Shown: positions 44,741 to 56,640 of the stretch, piece by piece
Layout of the letters: each line of letters begins with the position of its first letter
How positions within the stretch are numbered: position 1 is the stretch's first letter
Source of the DNA: Amaurobius ferox
Taxonomy: Eukaryota > Arthropoda > Arachnida > Araneae > Amaurobiidae
Length of the DNA stretch: 64,000 bases
Direction of reading: 5' to 3'
Assembly: GCA_951213105.1 (NCBI GenBank)
Contig: OX578140.1
Coordinates: 33,654,941-33,718,940, forward strand
Program-made: the position numbers and the translations under genes
Notes under the pieces: model-generated
What the model was told of the DNA's origin: nothing
The model's database searches: none
The model's input: the letters and a program-made list of their open reading frames with translations, nothing else

Positions 44741-45174
44741 ATTTTTCAAAACTTTTCTTGTAAAATTTGAAACATAAAAGTTGCTAAATATGGGCTCTGA
44801 TATGAGAAAATATAATGGAGACACACTCAAGTTACTTTTTAACTTACAATCAGAATTTATACGAGTAAAAATATAATTTTATATTTTATAATTATCTTCA
44901 TATGGCAATCAATTTTTTAAACAATTCTCAAGTGTTGATAATGCTTTAATTAACCGTTTATGAATCAACGCACGAATCGATTTTTTATGTTAGTGTAAAG
45001 ACGTGGATGATTAAAGAGATTAAATTTAAAATAAATCATTTTAATCTATTATTTTATGTTTCAGATTTTTTTCCTACTGGCAGGCTTGAGTAAGATAAAT
45101 TGATAAAATGCGTTAAGAGTTTACCAATGTTTAATAATTTCATTATTTTTTGTGTAAATCTTGCTACCGTTAAA
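44741..45174. other. AT-rich non-coding DNA
   Basis: No feature recognised. Confidence 0.4.
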
Positions 45175-45690
45175 TTTTTTTTCTTAAAAGTTATTCAGAT
45201 GTGGATGCAATTTATTTCTGATTAATTGCATACAATTTAAATTTTTGATTGATTATTGGTGAATTCATTTGTATTCAGGAAATGTTTATATTGAAAATTG
45301 AAAAATGTATTTGGATTTGCTGTTGAGACAAATAAGAGTTTTATTAGGAGAAAGTTTTCTAACAAACAAATATAAATAAATAAAGCATTTAATTTTTATT
45401 TCATTTAACAAGGGATGTAGTGGAAAATTAATTTTTTTTTGCGATAATTATTCAAATGTGGATGCAATCTCTTAATTTTATTCCGTTGATTGCGTACAAT
45501 TTAAATGTTTGATTGATCATTGGTGAATTCATTTGTATTCAGGAAATGTTTCTATCGAGAAAAAAAGAAAATTGTTTGGTTTTGCTGTTGAGACAAATGC
45601 GAGTTATTTCAGTAGAAAGTTTTCTTTATAAATAAATAAACATAAATAAAGCATCTCATTTTCACATTTAAAAATGGATGTAGTGGAAAA
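45175..45690 (+). repeat. Tandem duplication of about 256 bp
   Basis: Two diverged copies start at about 45190 and 45446, sharing atgtggatgcaat, ggtgaattcatttgtattca, ggaaatgtttat and gctgttgagacaaat. Confidence 0.75.
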
Positions 45691-47479
45691 TTGAGAAGTA
45701 AATAAAAAATTATATGCACTAAAATAAATACGGATAACAACATACAAATTCTGGGTTTACAGACACCAGAATGGAACTTTAAAACGGGTAAATTTCCAGT
45801 TACACACTTGTAAAGGTAACATATTGATATGAATGTGTTGTTTTACTCTTTTATATGAGAATTGCTCGGAATAATGGGTATATTTTATTTTACTCTGAAA
45901 ATTCGTTTTAAACAGGTAAAGAGGTAACACGAGATGTTCATTTTACGTACTTGCTTACCTACTTAAATGGGCCCCTCTTAAAGGATCCTTTTTTAGCAGA
46001 GAAGCAAGTGGGAGCGTAAAAAGATCTGTTTGAAACTGTCTTTTCAGCGCAAAATAAAATATAGCCATTACTCCTTGTAATTCTGATATAAAAAATAAAA
46101 TAACATATTCATTTTCTTTTTAAATGTATTAATGGAAATTTACATGTTAAAATTATAGTTTCACTAAACCCAGTTTGTGTGTTTTTACCCATATGTTTTA
46201 GTGTGTACATAAAAGCTGAAACATTTACAATCAAGAAGACTAAATAGCAGTTTTGAGATATTAAGGATTTTGGAATTTTAAGGGGATGATAATGTTTTTC
46301 ATTAAAATTGCATAATTATTTTATGGAATTTGGTAGATAAGTCATTTATGTATTAACTTGGTGCTAATTAAAATATTGTACGATTTACAAAAATAGAACT
46401 AACATTTTGTCATTTTTTTTTCAAAGTGGTTTGCAATACCATCAAATCTGAAATAAAAGATTGAGTACGCTTAAAATTATTCATTGAATGCTGGTTTAAC
46501 GACGAAACGAATAAAACTTAATAACTCTAAGATGAACCGTTGTTTGAGACAGCCGAGTTTTCTATTTTGAGGGGATGGTACATTTTAAAAATGTGCTAAG
46601 TTTCCTAATGAAAAAGAAGACATTAAATCTGCAAAATGGATATACTATCCGTGTGAATCTCGGCAATTAAATTAAATGTAACAGATTATGAATTTTAATC
46701 TGTAGGGAAAGTCACATGACATTCACATTTTTTTCTTTTAAAAAATTAAAGTTCTCTAATAATAAATGGAAGTAATAACTAGTTTTCTAGTTATAAAACA
46801 GGGTACAGAATATGATAAGCTAATAATTTGAAAGACGAAATAAAATTGAATACTTTGGATTATTCTATTTTGCTTGATATCAAAATGGCCTTGCACTGAT
46901 AATTTTTTTCTGCAAAATTAACAGTTTAAAGAATATTATTTAATTCATTACGAGCCTTTCTCTGTATAAATATATACAATGCAGTGGGAAATATTTTACA
47001 TAGCGCCACATTATTTTCTCAAACGATTCTGCCTTTTACCAACATGAAGTTTTAGCTTCTTCGCTTTAACTCAATTAGCATAACGATATTGTACTGTTTT
47101 TTTATTAAGAAAATTGAAAATAAAAATTAAAATTAAGCTAATAACACTGAAAGAGTGAATATAAAGGAATAACTACAAAATTTCAAAAGGAGAAAATATA
47201 ATATTTTATTATTGATTACTAGTTAAATTAATGTAGCACAACTAATGAGATTATAATGACACGTTGGGGGATAGTTTATAACATTGCAGAAAGAGTTTAT
47301 TTTTCATGGTGTAAAAAAATCATGAAAAATTTATATTGGTTTTTATCGATGTTCCTTTTAAAGAAATCCAAAGGTAATTTCGCTATGTGTTTTCATTGTC
47401 AGCGTTGCAATTAATGGAATATATAATAAAAAAACGACTATGAATATATGTATTAAAGTACTTATATACAATCATTCCC
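45691..47479. other. AT-rich non-coding DNA
   Basis: The 3' motif of the double-hairpin family recurs near 46700 (gtagggaaagtcacatgaca). No gene recognised. Confidence 0.4.
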
Positions 47480-49215
47480 AGTATGTTGATCTTATTGTTC
47501 ATTTCAAAATCAGCCGTGTACTCATTTGTTTCCCGTATACTGTTCACGGCACAACGCTATATAAGTATTGATGAATTCAACCTGTTGCATATCCTTGAGT
47601 GATGGTCTAATTTTTCATTTCAAAATCAACCGTGTACAGGATCATTCATTTCCAGTATGAATGCTCACGTCACAACTCCATATAAGGATTGAGGAATTCA
47701 ACCTTTTACATATCCTTGAGTGATGGTCCAATTGTTCATTTCAAAATCAATCATGCACAGTATCATTCGTTTTCAGTATGAATTTTCACGTCACAACACC
47801 AATTAAGGGTTGACGAATTCAACCTGTTGCATATCCTTGAGTGATGGTCTAATCTTTCATTTCAAAATCAACCGTGTGCAGGATCATTCGTTTCCAGCAT
47901 GAATGTTCATGACACAGCGCCATAAAAGGATTGATGAACTGAAGTTGTTGGATATCCTTGAGTGATGTCTAATTATTCATTTCTAAATCAACCGTGTGCA
48001 GAATTATTCGTTTCCAGCATGAATGTTCATGACACGGCGCCATAACAGGATTGATGAATTGAAGTTGTTGGATATCCTTGAGTGATGCCTAATTGTTCAT
48101 TTCAAAATCAACCGTGTGCAGGATCATTCGTTTCCAGCATGAATGTTCATGACACAGCGGCATAAAAGGATTGATGAATTGAAGCTGTTGGATATCCTTG
48201 AGTGATGTCTAATTGTTCATTTCAAAATCAACCGTGTACAGGATCATTAATTTCCAGTATGAATGCTCACGTCACAACTCCATATAAGGATTGAGGAATT
48301 CAACCTTTTACATATCCTTGAGTGATGGTCCAATTGTTCATTTCAAAATCAATCATGCACAGTATCATTCGTTTTCAGTATGAATTTTCACGTCACAACG
48401 CCATATAAGGGTTGACGAATTCAACCTGTTGCATATCCTTGAGTGATGGTCTAATTGTTCTTTTCAAAATCAACCGTGTACAGGATCATTCATTTCCAGT
48501 ATGAATGCTCACGTCACAACTCCATATAAGGATTGAGGAATTCAACCTTTTACATATCCTTGAGTGATGGTCCAATTGTTCATTTCAAAATCAATCATGC
48601 ACAGTATCATTCGTTTTCAGTATGAATTTTCACGTCACAACACCAATTAAGGGTTGACGAATTCAACCTGTTGCATATCCTTGAGTGATGGTCTAATCTT
48701 TCATTTCAAAATCAACCGTGTGCAGGATCATTCGTTTCCAGCATGAATGTTCATGACAAAGCGCCATAAAAGGATTGATGAACTGAAGTTGTTGGATATC
48801 CTTGAGTGATGTCTAATTATTCATTTCTAAATCAACCGTGTGCAGAATTATTCGTTTCCAGCATGAATGTTCATGACACGGCGCCATAACAGGATTGATG
48901 AATTGAAGTTGTTGGATATCCTTGAGTGATGCCTAATTGTTCATTTCAAAATCAACCGTGTGCAGGATCATTCGTTTCCAGCATGAATGTTCATGACACA
49001 GCGGCATAAAAGGATTGATGAATTGAAGCTGTTGGATATCCTTGAGTGATGTCTAATTGTTCATTTCAAAATCAACCGTGTACAGGATCATTCGTTTCCA
49101 GCATGAATGTTCATGACACAGCACCATGAAAGGATTGATGAATTGAAGCTTTTAGATATCCTTGAGTGATGTCTAATTGTTCATTTTAAAATCAAACGTG
49201 AATAGAATCATAGTT
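47480..49215 (+). repeat. Satellite array of 14 units of about 120 bp with higher-order structure
   Basis: Each unit contains ttcatttcaaaatcaaccgt, cagtatgaat or cagcatgaat, and atatccttgagtgatg. I count 14 occurrences of the last phrase at about 120-bp spacing. Unit types recur in order: units 2-6 reappear as units 9-13, and units 7-8 copy types 2-3. That is a higher-order repeat of about five units, expected from unequal exchange. Edges are diverged. No reading frame persists. Confidence 0.9.
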
Positions 49216-49910
49216 TTCTTTCATGATTTTTCTTCTACTTTAATAAATCGAAGTTTTTAATAAACCGAATTCGGTTGAATTTAAGAAACACTTCGGAAAT
49301 TTTTATATCGAATATTCTTGGACTATGGAAAGTAAAAAAAAATAATAAGATATTGCAGAATCAAATTCGAAAAGGAAGTTCCACCCCAAAATTGATAATT
49401 CTATTAACAACGTGTGCGGAGATAAGAACGTTGAGTTTGGTAAATCAAAGGTCAAAATCATTAGGTTTGCTGCCTTATCGAAGTGCAGTTGCATGTATCG
49501 CAGTGCAGTGGCTGAAGATACTTTCAATGTAATTATGCATTTTTATTCATTCGACAAGGACGTATAGATTACACATGCTTTTGTAAATCTCATGTTGTTA
49601 CTTATAATTTTAAGCCATTTTCTAAAAATATGTAAAGGAAGAAAAAGAAAAGAAATTAGACTTTCAAAGAAACAGCTTTTTGTTACCTAAAATGAAGTTT
49701 TGTTCAGCTTGATATATATGAGAAAATATACTTTTTTATACTTTAAAATAAAATATTTTATGAATAGATATTGATCCTGGAATAAAGTCAAAAGTAAAAA
49801 TAAAAAGAATATTGAAGTATAAATAAAATTTGTGTAAAATATGCGAAGTATATTAAGAAAAAATTTCCTTTCTATACTAATATGAGCAGAAAAGAATATC
49901 CTATACTATT
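49216..49910. other. AT-rich non-coding DNA
   Basis: Frames at 49275-49532 and 49303-49527 lie on opposite strands of the same DNA, and neither shows a domain. Confidence 0.4.
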
Positions 49911-49955
49911 TTGGTTGGTTGATTATGGTTTACTGGCACAAGATCCAAAGAAGAT

Positions 49956-51195
49956 ATGCTGCGCTAGACATATGGTACCAAGATACATAAATTAGTATGG
50001 ATTAAAGCACGTGTATAATTTAAAAGAGTGATAATGTGTGAAAAAACCATTACTATGGAACATGTACAACAATGCAAACGAGATGAAAAATGGCTAAAAG
50101 GTTATAAAAGGTGCTGCGCTAGACATATGGTACCAAGATACATAAATTAGTATGGATTAAAGCACGTGTATAATTTAAAAGAGTGATAATGTGTGAAAAA
50201 ACCATTACTATGGAACATGTACAACAATGCAAACGAGATGAAAAATGGCTAAAAGGTTATAAAAGGTGCTGCGCTAGACATATGGTACCAAGATACATAA
50301 ATTAGTATGGATTAAAGCACGTGTATAATTTAAAAGAGTGATAATGTGTGAAAAAACCATTACTATGGAACATGTACAACAATGCAAACGAGATGAAAAA
50401 TGGCTAAAAGGTTATAAAAGGTGCTGCGCTAGACATATGGTACCAAGATACATAAATTAGTATGGATTAAAGCACGTGTATAATTTAAAAGAGTGATAAT
50501 GTGTGAAAAAACCATTACTATGGAACATGTACAACAATGCAAACGAGATGAAAAATGGCTAAAAGGTTATAAAAGGTGCTGCGCTAGACATATGGTACCA
50601 AGATACATAAATTAGTATGGATTAAAGCACGTGTATAATTTAAAAGAGTGATAATGTGTGAAAAAACCATTACTATGGAACATGTACAACAATGCAAACG
50701 AGATGAAAAATGGCTAAAAGGTTATAAAAGGTGCTGCGCTAGACATATGGTACCAAGATACATAAATTAGTATGGATTAAAGCACGTGTATAATTTAAAA
50801 GAGTGATAATGTGTGAAAAAACCATTACTATGGAACATGTACAACAATGCAAACGAGATGAAAAATGGCTAAAAGGTTATAAAAGGTGCTGCGCTAGACA
50901 TATGGTACCAAGATACATAAATTAGTATGGATTAAAGCACGTGTATAATTTAAAAGAGTGATAATGTGTGAAAAAACCATTACTATGGAACATGTACAAC
51001 AATGCAAACGAGATGAAAAATGTCTAAAAGGTTATAAAAGGTGCTGCGCTAGACATATGGTACCAAGATACATAAATTAGTATGGATTAAAGTACGTGTA
51101 TAATTTAAAAGAGTGATAATGTGTGAAAAAACCATTACTATGGAACATGTACAACAATGCAAACGAGATGAAAAATGGCTAAAAGGTTATAAAAG
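49956..51195 (-). repeat. Eight tandem units of 155 bp in the LINE 3' region
   Basis: Units begin at 49956, 50111, 50266, 50421, 50576, 50731, 50886 and 51041. They are almost identical: I see g-to-t at 51023 and c-to-t at 51093 in the last two units, and the first junction (atgctgcgc for gtgctgcgc). The first unit on the minus strand overlaps the end of the ORF at 51138-51195, so the repeat includes the last codons of ORF2 and the following 3' untranslated sequence. Confidence 0.95.
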
Positions 51196-52034
51196 GTGAA
51201 GTTAGAAATGATGGAAAAACCAAGGTCCAAAAGGAATGGGAAAAGCTCCAAATGAGGATTTTCTCCAATCAATTCTGCCAAATGTATAGTATAAGTCTTG
51301 AAATGCTTAAAACGGAACTGTTTATATTTCGAACACTCAATTAAAATATGTTTGATACTTGCTGAGGTCTGCCAACTATTACAAAAGGGTTCCATTTCTC
51401 CTAAAAGTAAGTGTCTTTGGGTAAAACGAGTATGACCAATGCGCAAACGAGTTAATATAACATCAAGTTTCCTACACTGAAAACTAGTCCACTTTTGTAT
51501 TAAAGGCTTTATCTCATACAATTTATTTTGAGTTTGCTGATTCCATGAATGTTGCCATTTATCATATAATATTTTACTAATAGTTTTTTTTATATCTGTC
51601 AAAGGAATGGGATGATTCAGAATACGATTATCTGTTTTTGCAGCGGTATCAGCCAATTCATTTCCCTTTATACCAATATGTCCCGGAACCCAACAAAATT
51701 GAATAGGGTGTCCTCGTTCCAACAGACGATGCACAAGTTGGAGGACATCTGAGGCAATGGGATGAAGCATGGCCATTCTGGATGAAAGTAATTGCAAAGA
51801 ACTTAACGAATCTGTATATATGATGTACTTTTTTACCCTTTGATGGGTGATGAAAATTAATGGCTGGTGAATTGCTGTGATTTCTGCAGTAAAAATGGAA
51901 CATGAGGTATGAAGCTTAAAAGACTTAACTATATCATTACATACATAAGCAAATCCGACATGTGCTGCAGTTTTGGAGCCATTTGTAAAAATAGGAGTGA
52001 ACTCCTTAAATAAATATACTATTTTGGATTTCTC
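51138..52034 (-). pseudogene. LINE ORF2 C-terminus with RNase H domain
   Basis: Open for about 298 codons without a stop, but with no start of its own. RNase H motifs in order are FTNGSK, where the usual first catalytic Asp is replaced by Asn (codon at 51981-51983), then FTAEITAI with Glu, YTDSLSSL with Asp, and WVPGHIGIKGNELADTAAK with His and the last Asp. A C-terminal region follows with RLRIGHTRFTQRHLL and HILIECSKY. Here the expected Cys pair is reduced to FCNSW, so the zinc-binding site is damaged. RNase H would remove template RNA during retrotransposition. Two altered key positions and 5' truncation make it a pseudogene. Confidence 0.8.
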
Positions 52035-52099
52035 TATTTAAGTACTCCTAACCGTTCTTGAGATATTTTAATTTATATTTATAGCAGGCGATTTTTCAT

Positions 52100-52590
52100 A
52101 TTCTATAATTGCATTTCTTATACTGTTTTTAAATCTATTTATAACTATAATTATAGCGTTACTCTTCAAATACTGAAATCGTTTGTTGTCTATTTTTGTA
52201 ATCAAACTGTTAAATGCCAGCTAATTACAATTAATATATATTTTTTTATAAAACTCGTAATATTTATTTTATAAAAATCAAGCACGTTTGTAAAATTATA
52301 TAAAGAAATGATAATGAAATGTTACTTGATACAGTTCTACATGCCTCTAATATTAACAATTCTGGGAAATGTTTATGTCCATTTTGTTTTCTCAAGAAGT
52401 TTTCTTCATCGAAGAAACTAACAATCAAGAGAACGGCCCCAAGAGACTATACTGTATAAAAGTAAACTTGAATTGCAATTAAAGTGAAACATTTCAGTGA
52501 GATGTTACCATTCTTTGAAGTTTCCACAAAGTTAGCACTCTTTCCTGTTCTTTAATGTGCTGCGAACATTTTTGATAAAAAGAGTTTTCT
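52100..52590 (+). repeat. Isolated, diverged monomer related to the 58-60 kb array
   Basis: Shares, in order, aaatgttacttgat-like words, ttcttcatcgaagaaactaa followed by caatcaagag, a phrase like cttgaattgcaattaaagtg, and tttaatgtgctgcg with the units at 58191-60115. It is a single copy about 5.6 kb before that array. Confidence 0.5.
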
Positions 52591-53384
52591 CAAAAAGTTC
52601 GATACAGTGTAAGTTGGGTCATAGGAGAGTGTAAGGAATATGCCATTTTGTATTATTTTCAAACCCAAGCACGGGATACCACTATTTATAAACATCTTAA
52701 TATGTTACTTTTGTGGTGGGGATTTTCATTTGTTTTCAGCCGAATTCTTCATATTTTGACAGGTATGTATATTTTTATTAACCCTGCTATCATTTCTTAT
52801 ACTAATAAGTCCCAATTAATTCATTTTTTAGTATGATGAAACAATGATATACTATATATTATTGTATACCACTAGTTCCAGTAGCGATGTATCAAACGTG
52901 TAAGATTAGATTCAATACAGCGGAGTTGAAAGTGATAGCTGATAATGTATTCACACCGAGTTTAGAGCCCTAGAGTGTTGAATTAACGGTGAAAAACGGA
53001 TGTCTCTGTTAGAAGCCCCCATTCTGAAAATAATTAAAGCCGAGATAGTATTGAAATGCAGCATGATGAAAATTAATTAGTTTATACTGGGCATCGTCTA
53101 AGCAATTTTTCAATTTTTTTTCTGAATCATCTAGTGATTTAAAAAATTCTTGTTTTTTTCACAGCTATGTTTCACAGTTACCTATTATTATCATATGTAG
53201 TCCCATTATTATCATATATATTTAATAAACAGTGTATTTCCAGCTGTACGTATTTCTAATTCTTAAAATTTTCTGTATTTGTGATGGCATTTCTCCTAGA
53301 CTGGTATATTCCAAACATGATGGTATGCAAGTACATCAATATATTATTATTATTATTCTGAAAAAATATACCATAAATCACCAG
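52591..53384. other. AT-rich non-coding DNA
   Basis: No gene or repeat recognised up to the left target duplication of the SINE at 53385. Confidence 0.4.
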
Positions 53385-53398
53385 TCGATGCTGTTACG

Positions 53399-53783
53399 TT
53401 GTTGTTGTTGTTGAGATCCAGACCGTCCGACCTACCAGAAAGGTGTAAGGTAACTGTTTGGACGGCCGGGAAGTGCCACCCAATTTAGACCGGAACCCAG
53501 TGGGGGAGGCATCCACAGGGACCGTACCCTCCTTCCCCTACCACTAACCTCTCGGAAGGACTTACGGACCTACATGTTTAACGTGATCGTACTCCGCATG
53601 AAAACGGCGGCAGTTGTGGCAGCGTGCAAATCCAGCGCGTAAACCACCGGGCTACCCGAAATATGCCAACAGCACGCAGTGTTCCCAGGTGTTCACCCAC
53701 CCAAGTACTAACCGCGCCCGTTGCTGCTTGACTTCGGTGATCTAACGAGAACCGATGCTTTCAGCACGGTAGGGCCGTTGGTC
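53399..53783 (-). mobile_element. Chimeric 5S rRNA/tRNA-type SINE
   Basis: A 385-bp insertion flanked by an exact 14-bp target duplication, tcgatgctgttacg, at 53385-53398 and 53784-53797. On the minus strand it starts with a full-length 5S rRNA-like head (53783-53665). A tRNA-like A-box segment follows (gtagcccggtggtttacgcg), then the body shared with the four other SINE copies, and a (CAA)n tail at 53399-53414. The B box of the tRNA-like part is lost. SINEs with 5S heads (SINE3 type) are known in vertebrates and some other animals. The other copies in this window have only tRNA-type heads, so this one shows a 5S head placed in front of an existing tRNA-SINE. The sharp duplication shows that the chimera inserted as one unit. 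Confidence 0.9.
53665..53783 (-). rRNA. 5S rRNA-like sequence (head of the SINE)
   Basis: 119 bases on the minus strand, the length of a 5S gene. They start gaccaacggccctaccgtgc and end gcgtgctgttggc, so the terminal helix partners are kept. Internal promoter parts are visible: box A around agcagcaacgggcg, the intermediate element ggttagtactt, and box C around gggtgggtgaacacctggga. Recognisable differences from a standard arthropod 5S, the SINE body fused directly to its 3' end and the flanking target duplication make it a retrotransposed derivative and not a ribosomal gene. The promoter could still recruit TFIIIA and RNA polymerase III. Confidence 0.85.
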
Positions 53784-53797
53784 TCGATGCTGTTACG

Positions 53798-54817
53798 CAT
53801 ATTAGTAGAATAAATATTTTAAAAGTAGCTACATAAAATTGGGATAAAGCTTTCTTGTTTTAATTAATTATTTTAATTAATTTTTCCTTTAATTGTCTTT
53901 CCCCCTCCAACATTACACCAACTTACATCTATAAATCAGTATTTTGGGTGCCACTAACACTCAACTAAGTCGATATCACTTAGTAAACTACTTTGGCTTC
54001 TAGCTCTTGGATTTTTCGCACTTAAGAAAACCTTTAAGAAAACCCTTTCCTACAAGAACTTTATGGATATTGATATTACCAAATCTAATCGAACTTTAAA
54101 TTTATAAAGATCAGATTTCTTTCCACTAATTTACGGATGGCTCAACATTTCTAATTAGATTTTCGATCTTAAAATTAATTTACATTTATCCCTTTCATAA
54201 ATTTTGTAGGTTAACGCTTTAATCCACTCTTTTGAGGACCACCACGATTACGTGCTGTTCAAATATAAACTCACGGCAAGGCTAAGTTGAATTCAATGCA
54301 CTGTGAACGATATGACCGACTTATTACGCATTTTTGCCTTCATTCGGCCATTATGCGTTCATTGTCTATATCTGTTTCATAGCAACATAATTCCTTTTGC
54401 ATATTAGTTAAGAATACAATTTTATAGAAATTGAATGTAATTTGGAATTTTAATTATAGAAATCATTTGATTTGAATTCAAACCATTTCAATTTTAATCA
54501 TTAACTAGTGTATCCATAACTGCTCGTTACGCTAGACAACCCCTTGGAGCTTTTCTGTTTTAATAATAATTTACCCACTACCTTGGTAACAGCATGAATA
54601 TTCTAACCTTCCTACAACTGCTTTAGACTGCACAGCTCCACCATGTTAATATTTGGCATATATCTTTCCAGTAGTGAACTTCACTATATTTACATAACCT
54701 CCAGATATCATGTCTGCGACATATATTTCTGACGGCCTACCAGCTGATCTAGAGTATTTTCGATTTTCATTCTTAGTGCGATAAGACAGTGTTCGTTCTT
54801 GGTGATAATTTATAGTT
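53798..54817. other. Non-coding DNA
   Basis: No feature assigned. A small palindrome (ttttaattaattattttaattaa region) lies near 53858-53885. Confidence 0.4.
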
Positions 54818-55165
54818 ATAAGGAACCGAATCTGAGTTGCATTATTGACCAGAAAAAATTACATAAAAATTACTTTTTATAATGACTTTGTTCTATATAT
54901 AATTGTTAAGTGTATGCATAATTACATATTGTAATATTTGATCATGGCAATAATAGTTCAGAAGCGCTCCTTCCCAAATAACCAGCAATTAAAAGGAACC
55001 GAATCTGAGTTGTATTATTAACCAGAAAAAATTACATAAAGATTTCTTTTTATAATGACTTTATTCTGGATATAATTTTTAAGTGTATGAATAATTACAT
55101 TATTCTAATATTAGATCATGGCAATAATAGTTACGAAACGCTCCTTCCTAAGTAACCAGCAATAT
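54818..55165 (+). repeat. Tandem duplication of 173 bp
   Basis: Two copies starting at 54821 and 54994 share aggaaccgaatctgagttg, accagaaaaaattacataaa, gatcatggcaataatagtt and cgctccttcc, ending with accagcaat. Confidence 0.85.
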
Positions 55166-55854
55166 AATTTAATTGTCCAATCCTCGATCATATTTGTGAC
55201 GTTTCTACCTGCAACCAATCGCAGGGAAATTTGAAGTCTGCTTGTCCCATTACATGTTTGATTATACTGACAGTGCTAAATTTTATGTTTATTAACATTT
55301 AATGAACTAAGACTCAAATGAAAATTCTAAGCCCTTCTTTTTTTTGCATATTTACAGGTTCATATTTGTCTATTCCGAACTGTGCATTTCGAAATTTCAG
55401 AACTGTACATTTTGTCCGCTGTTTGCAATAGGTGTAAAACATTCGTAGGACTGTTTTTTTAATATAGAGATACAGTGCTTAGAACTTGCGTGGACAACTA
55501 TGTAGCTCATTGTGGAGGTTTAAAGTTTTCCTATATATCTTTGCAGTCAAGAGAACTTGTTGATAGTAACCGAGCTTGGGAATATTCCCAAAGCTAGAAT
55601 CGCTTTACCACTGTATGTTTTCATACCAGGATCTGTTAACCGGTATCAAGCTTAATTTTGCGCTTTAGCAAAGAATAGCTGGTTGATTACTGTAATAGAA
55701 TATGTCTAGAATGACTATATTCTGAAAAATTAACTGTAGTGCGGTTCTACTTGACTTTTGGATGCCAGAATCCATTTTTAAGTAGCTTGTGATTTTTGTT
55801 TTGCAAATATTAAAAGAACAATTTATAAAAATCTGTTTTGTTGGTCCAAATGTT
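55166..55854. other. AT-rich non-coding DNA
   Basis: No gene or repeat recognised. Confidence 0.4.
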
Positions 55855-56400
55855 CACAAATATAGCACGTTACACTTCATTTTAAAGGACCTAAAAATTA
55901 TTATGATTGATACCAAGTTTGACAATGTTTCCTATGTGTGTGTGTATGTGGGGTAATTTGTACCCCCGAAGGAGCTAATGACGTCAGTCAAGAAGCACAA
56001 AAATCATATCGCAGCTATTTTTCACTATAGTGATTGAAACCATTAAGTGTCTTGACATTGAGCCATCAATAACGCTTTAATGCATGATGTCAAATTTTGT
56101 CCTGTACTACCATGTTAAGAAAATATAAAATTCTGAATACATTTCGAAGTTTTTACTCGAATTTCAAAATTTTTTTATCCAGTTTTAGATTTTTCGATAA
56201 CCAAGCGAATATAAAGTTTCGTGAAAATCCATTAATATTTGGGGTAGCTATCGTGTATCCAAAATATCGACCATAAATAGGCATTACTCTAAAAATAGTC
56301 CATTTTTTATAAAGTCTTTAAGCATATATTGACATCAAAATTTCGAAATCAGGAATTTTCGCGAAAACAATACTTTCTCTATACTTCCTATGAGAAAGCA
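55855..56400 (-). repeat. Second dispersed family (gacgtc family), inverted copy
   Basis: Minus strand words in order: agaaagtattgttttcgcga, gatgtcaatatatgc, ccaaatattaatggatttt, cacgaaactttatattcgc, ggtttcaatcactatagtg, ctgacgtcattagctcct, aacttggtatcaatc, matching the copies at 44193 and 60330. Confidence 0.65.
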
Positions 56401-56640
56401 ATAAGTACTATTTCAGTAATATTATACATAGTTGATAAATTGTATCAACTGGTTTCAAAGGCACAATTAGCGAAGATATTCATTCGAAAAATATATAAAT
56501 GAATATATAAGGGATAACAACATAATAAAAATTTCATTCAGTCATTTACCCATTAATAACTCTATTAAAATAATCCTGGAAATAAACCTGATAAAGAAAG
56601 TGCTTTGTTATCTTTTGAAAAAAGTCGATACATTTAATTA

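Larger units (their letters stand above)
49911..52034 (-). mobile_element. 5'-truncated non-LTR retrotransposon (LINE)
   Basis: Read on the minus strand, an RNase H-containing ORF2 end (52034-51138) is followed by eight 155-bp tandem units and then a unique 3' end (gatcttgtgccagtaaacc) with a short aaccaacc tail at 49911. The tail and 5' truncation fit target-primed reverse transcription. RNase H after the reverse transcriptase suggests a clade such as Jockey, I, LOA or R1; Jockey-like is my best guess. The reverse transcriptase and endonuclease are absent. DNA just upstream of 52034 resembles other dispersed repeats. Confidence 0.75.

Noticed and set aside
47480..49215. CRISPR array
   Set aside because: Whole 120-bp units are repeated without unique spacers, and the context is eukaryotic. 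It is a satellite.
53665..53783. Functional 5S rRNA gene
   Set aside because: The 3' end is fused to a SINE body and tail, and the whole is bounded by a 14-bp target duplication. The 5S part also differs from standard 5S at many positions.
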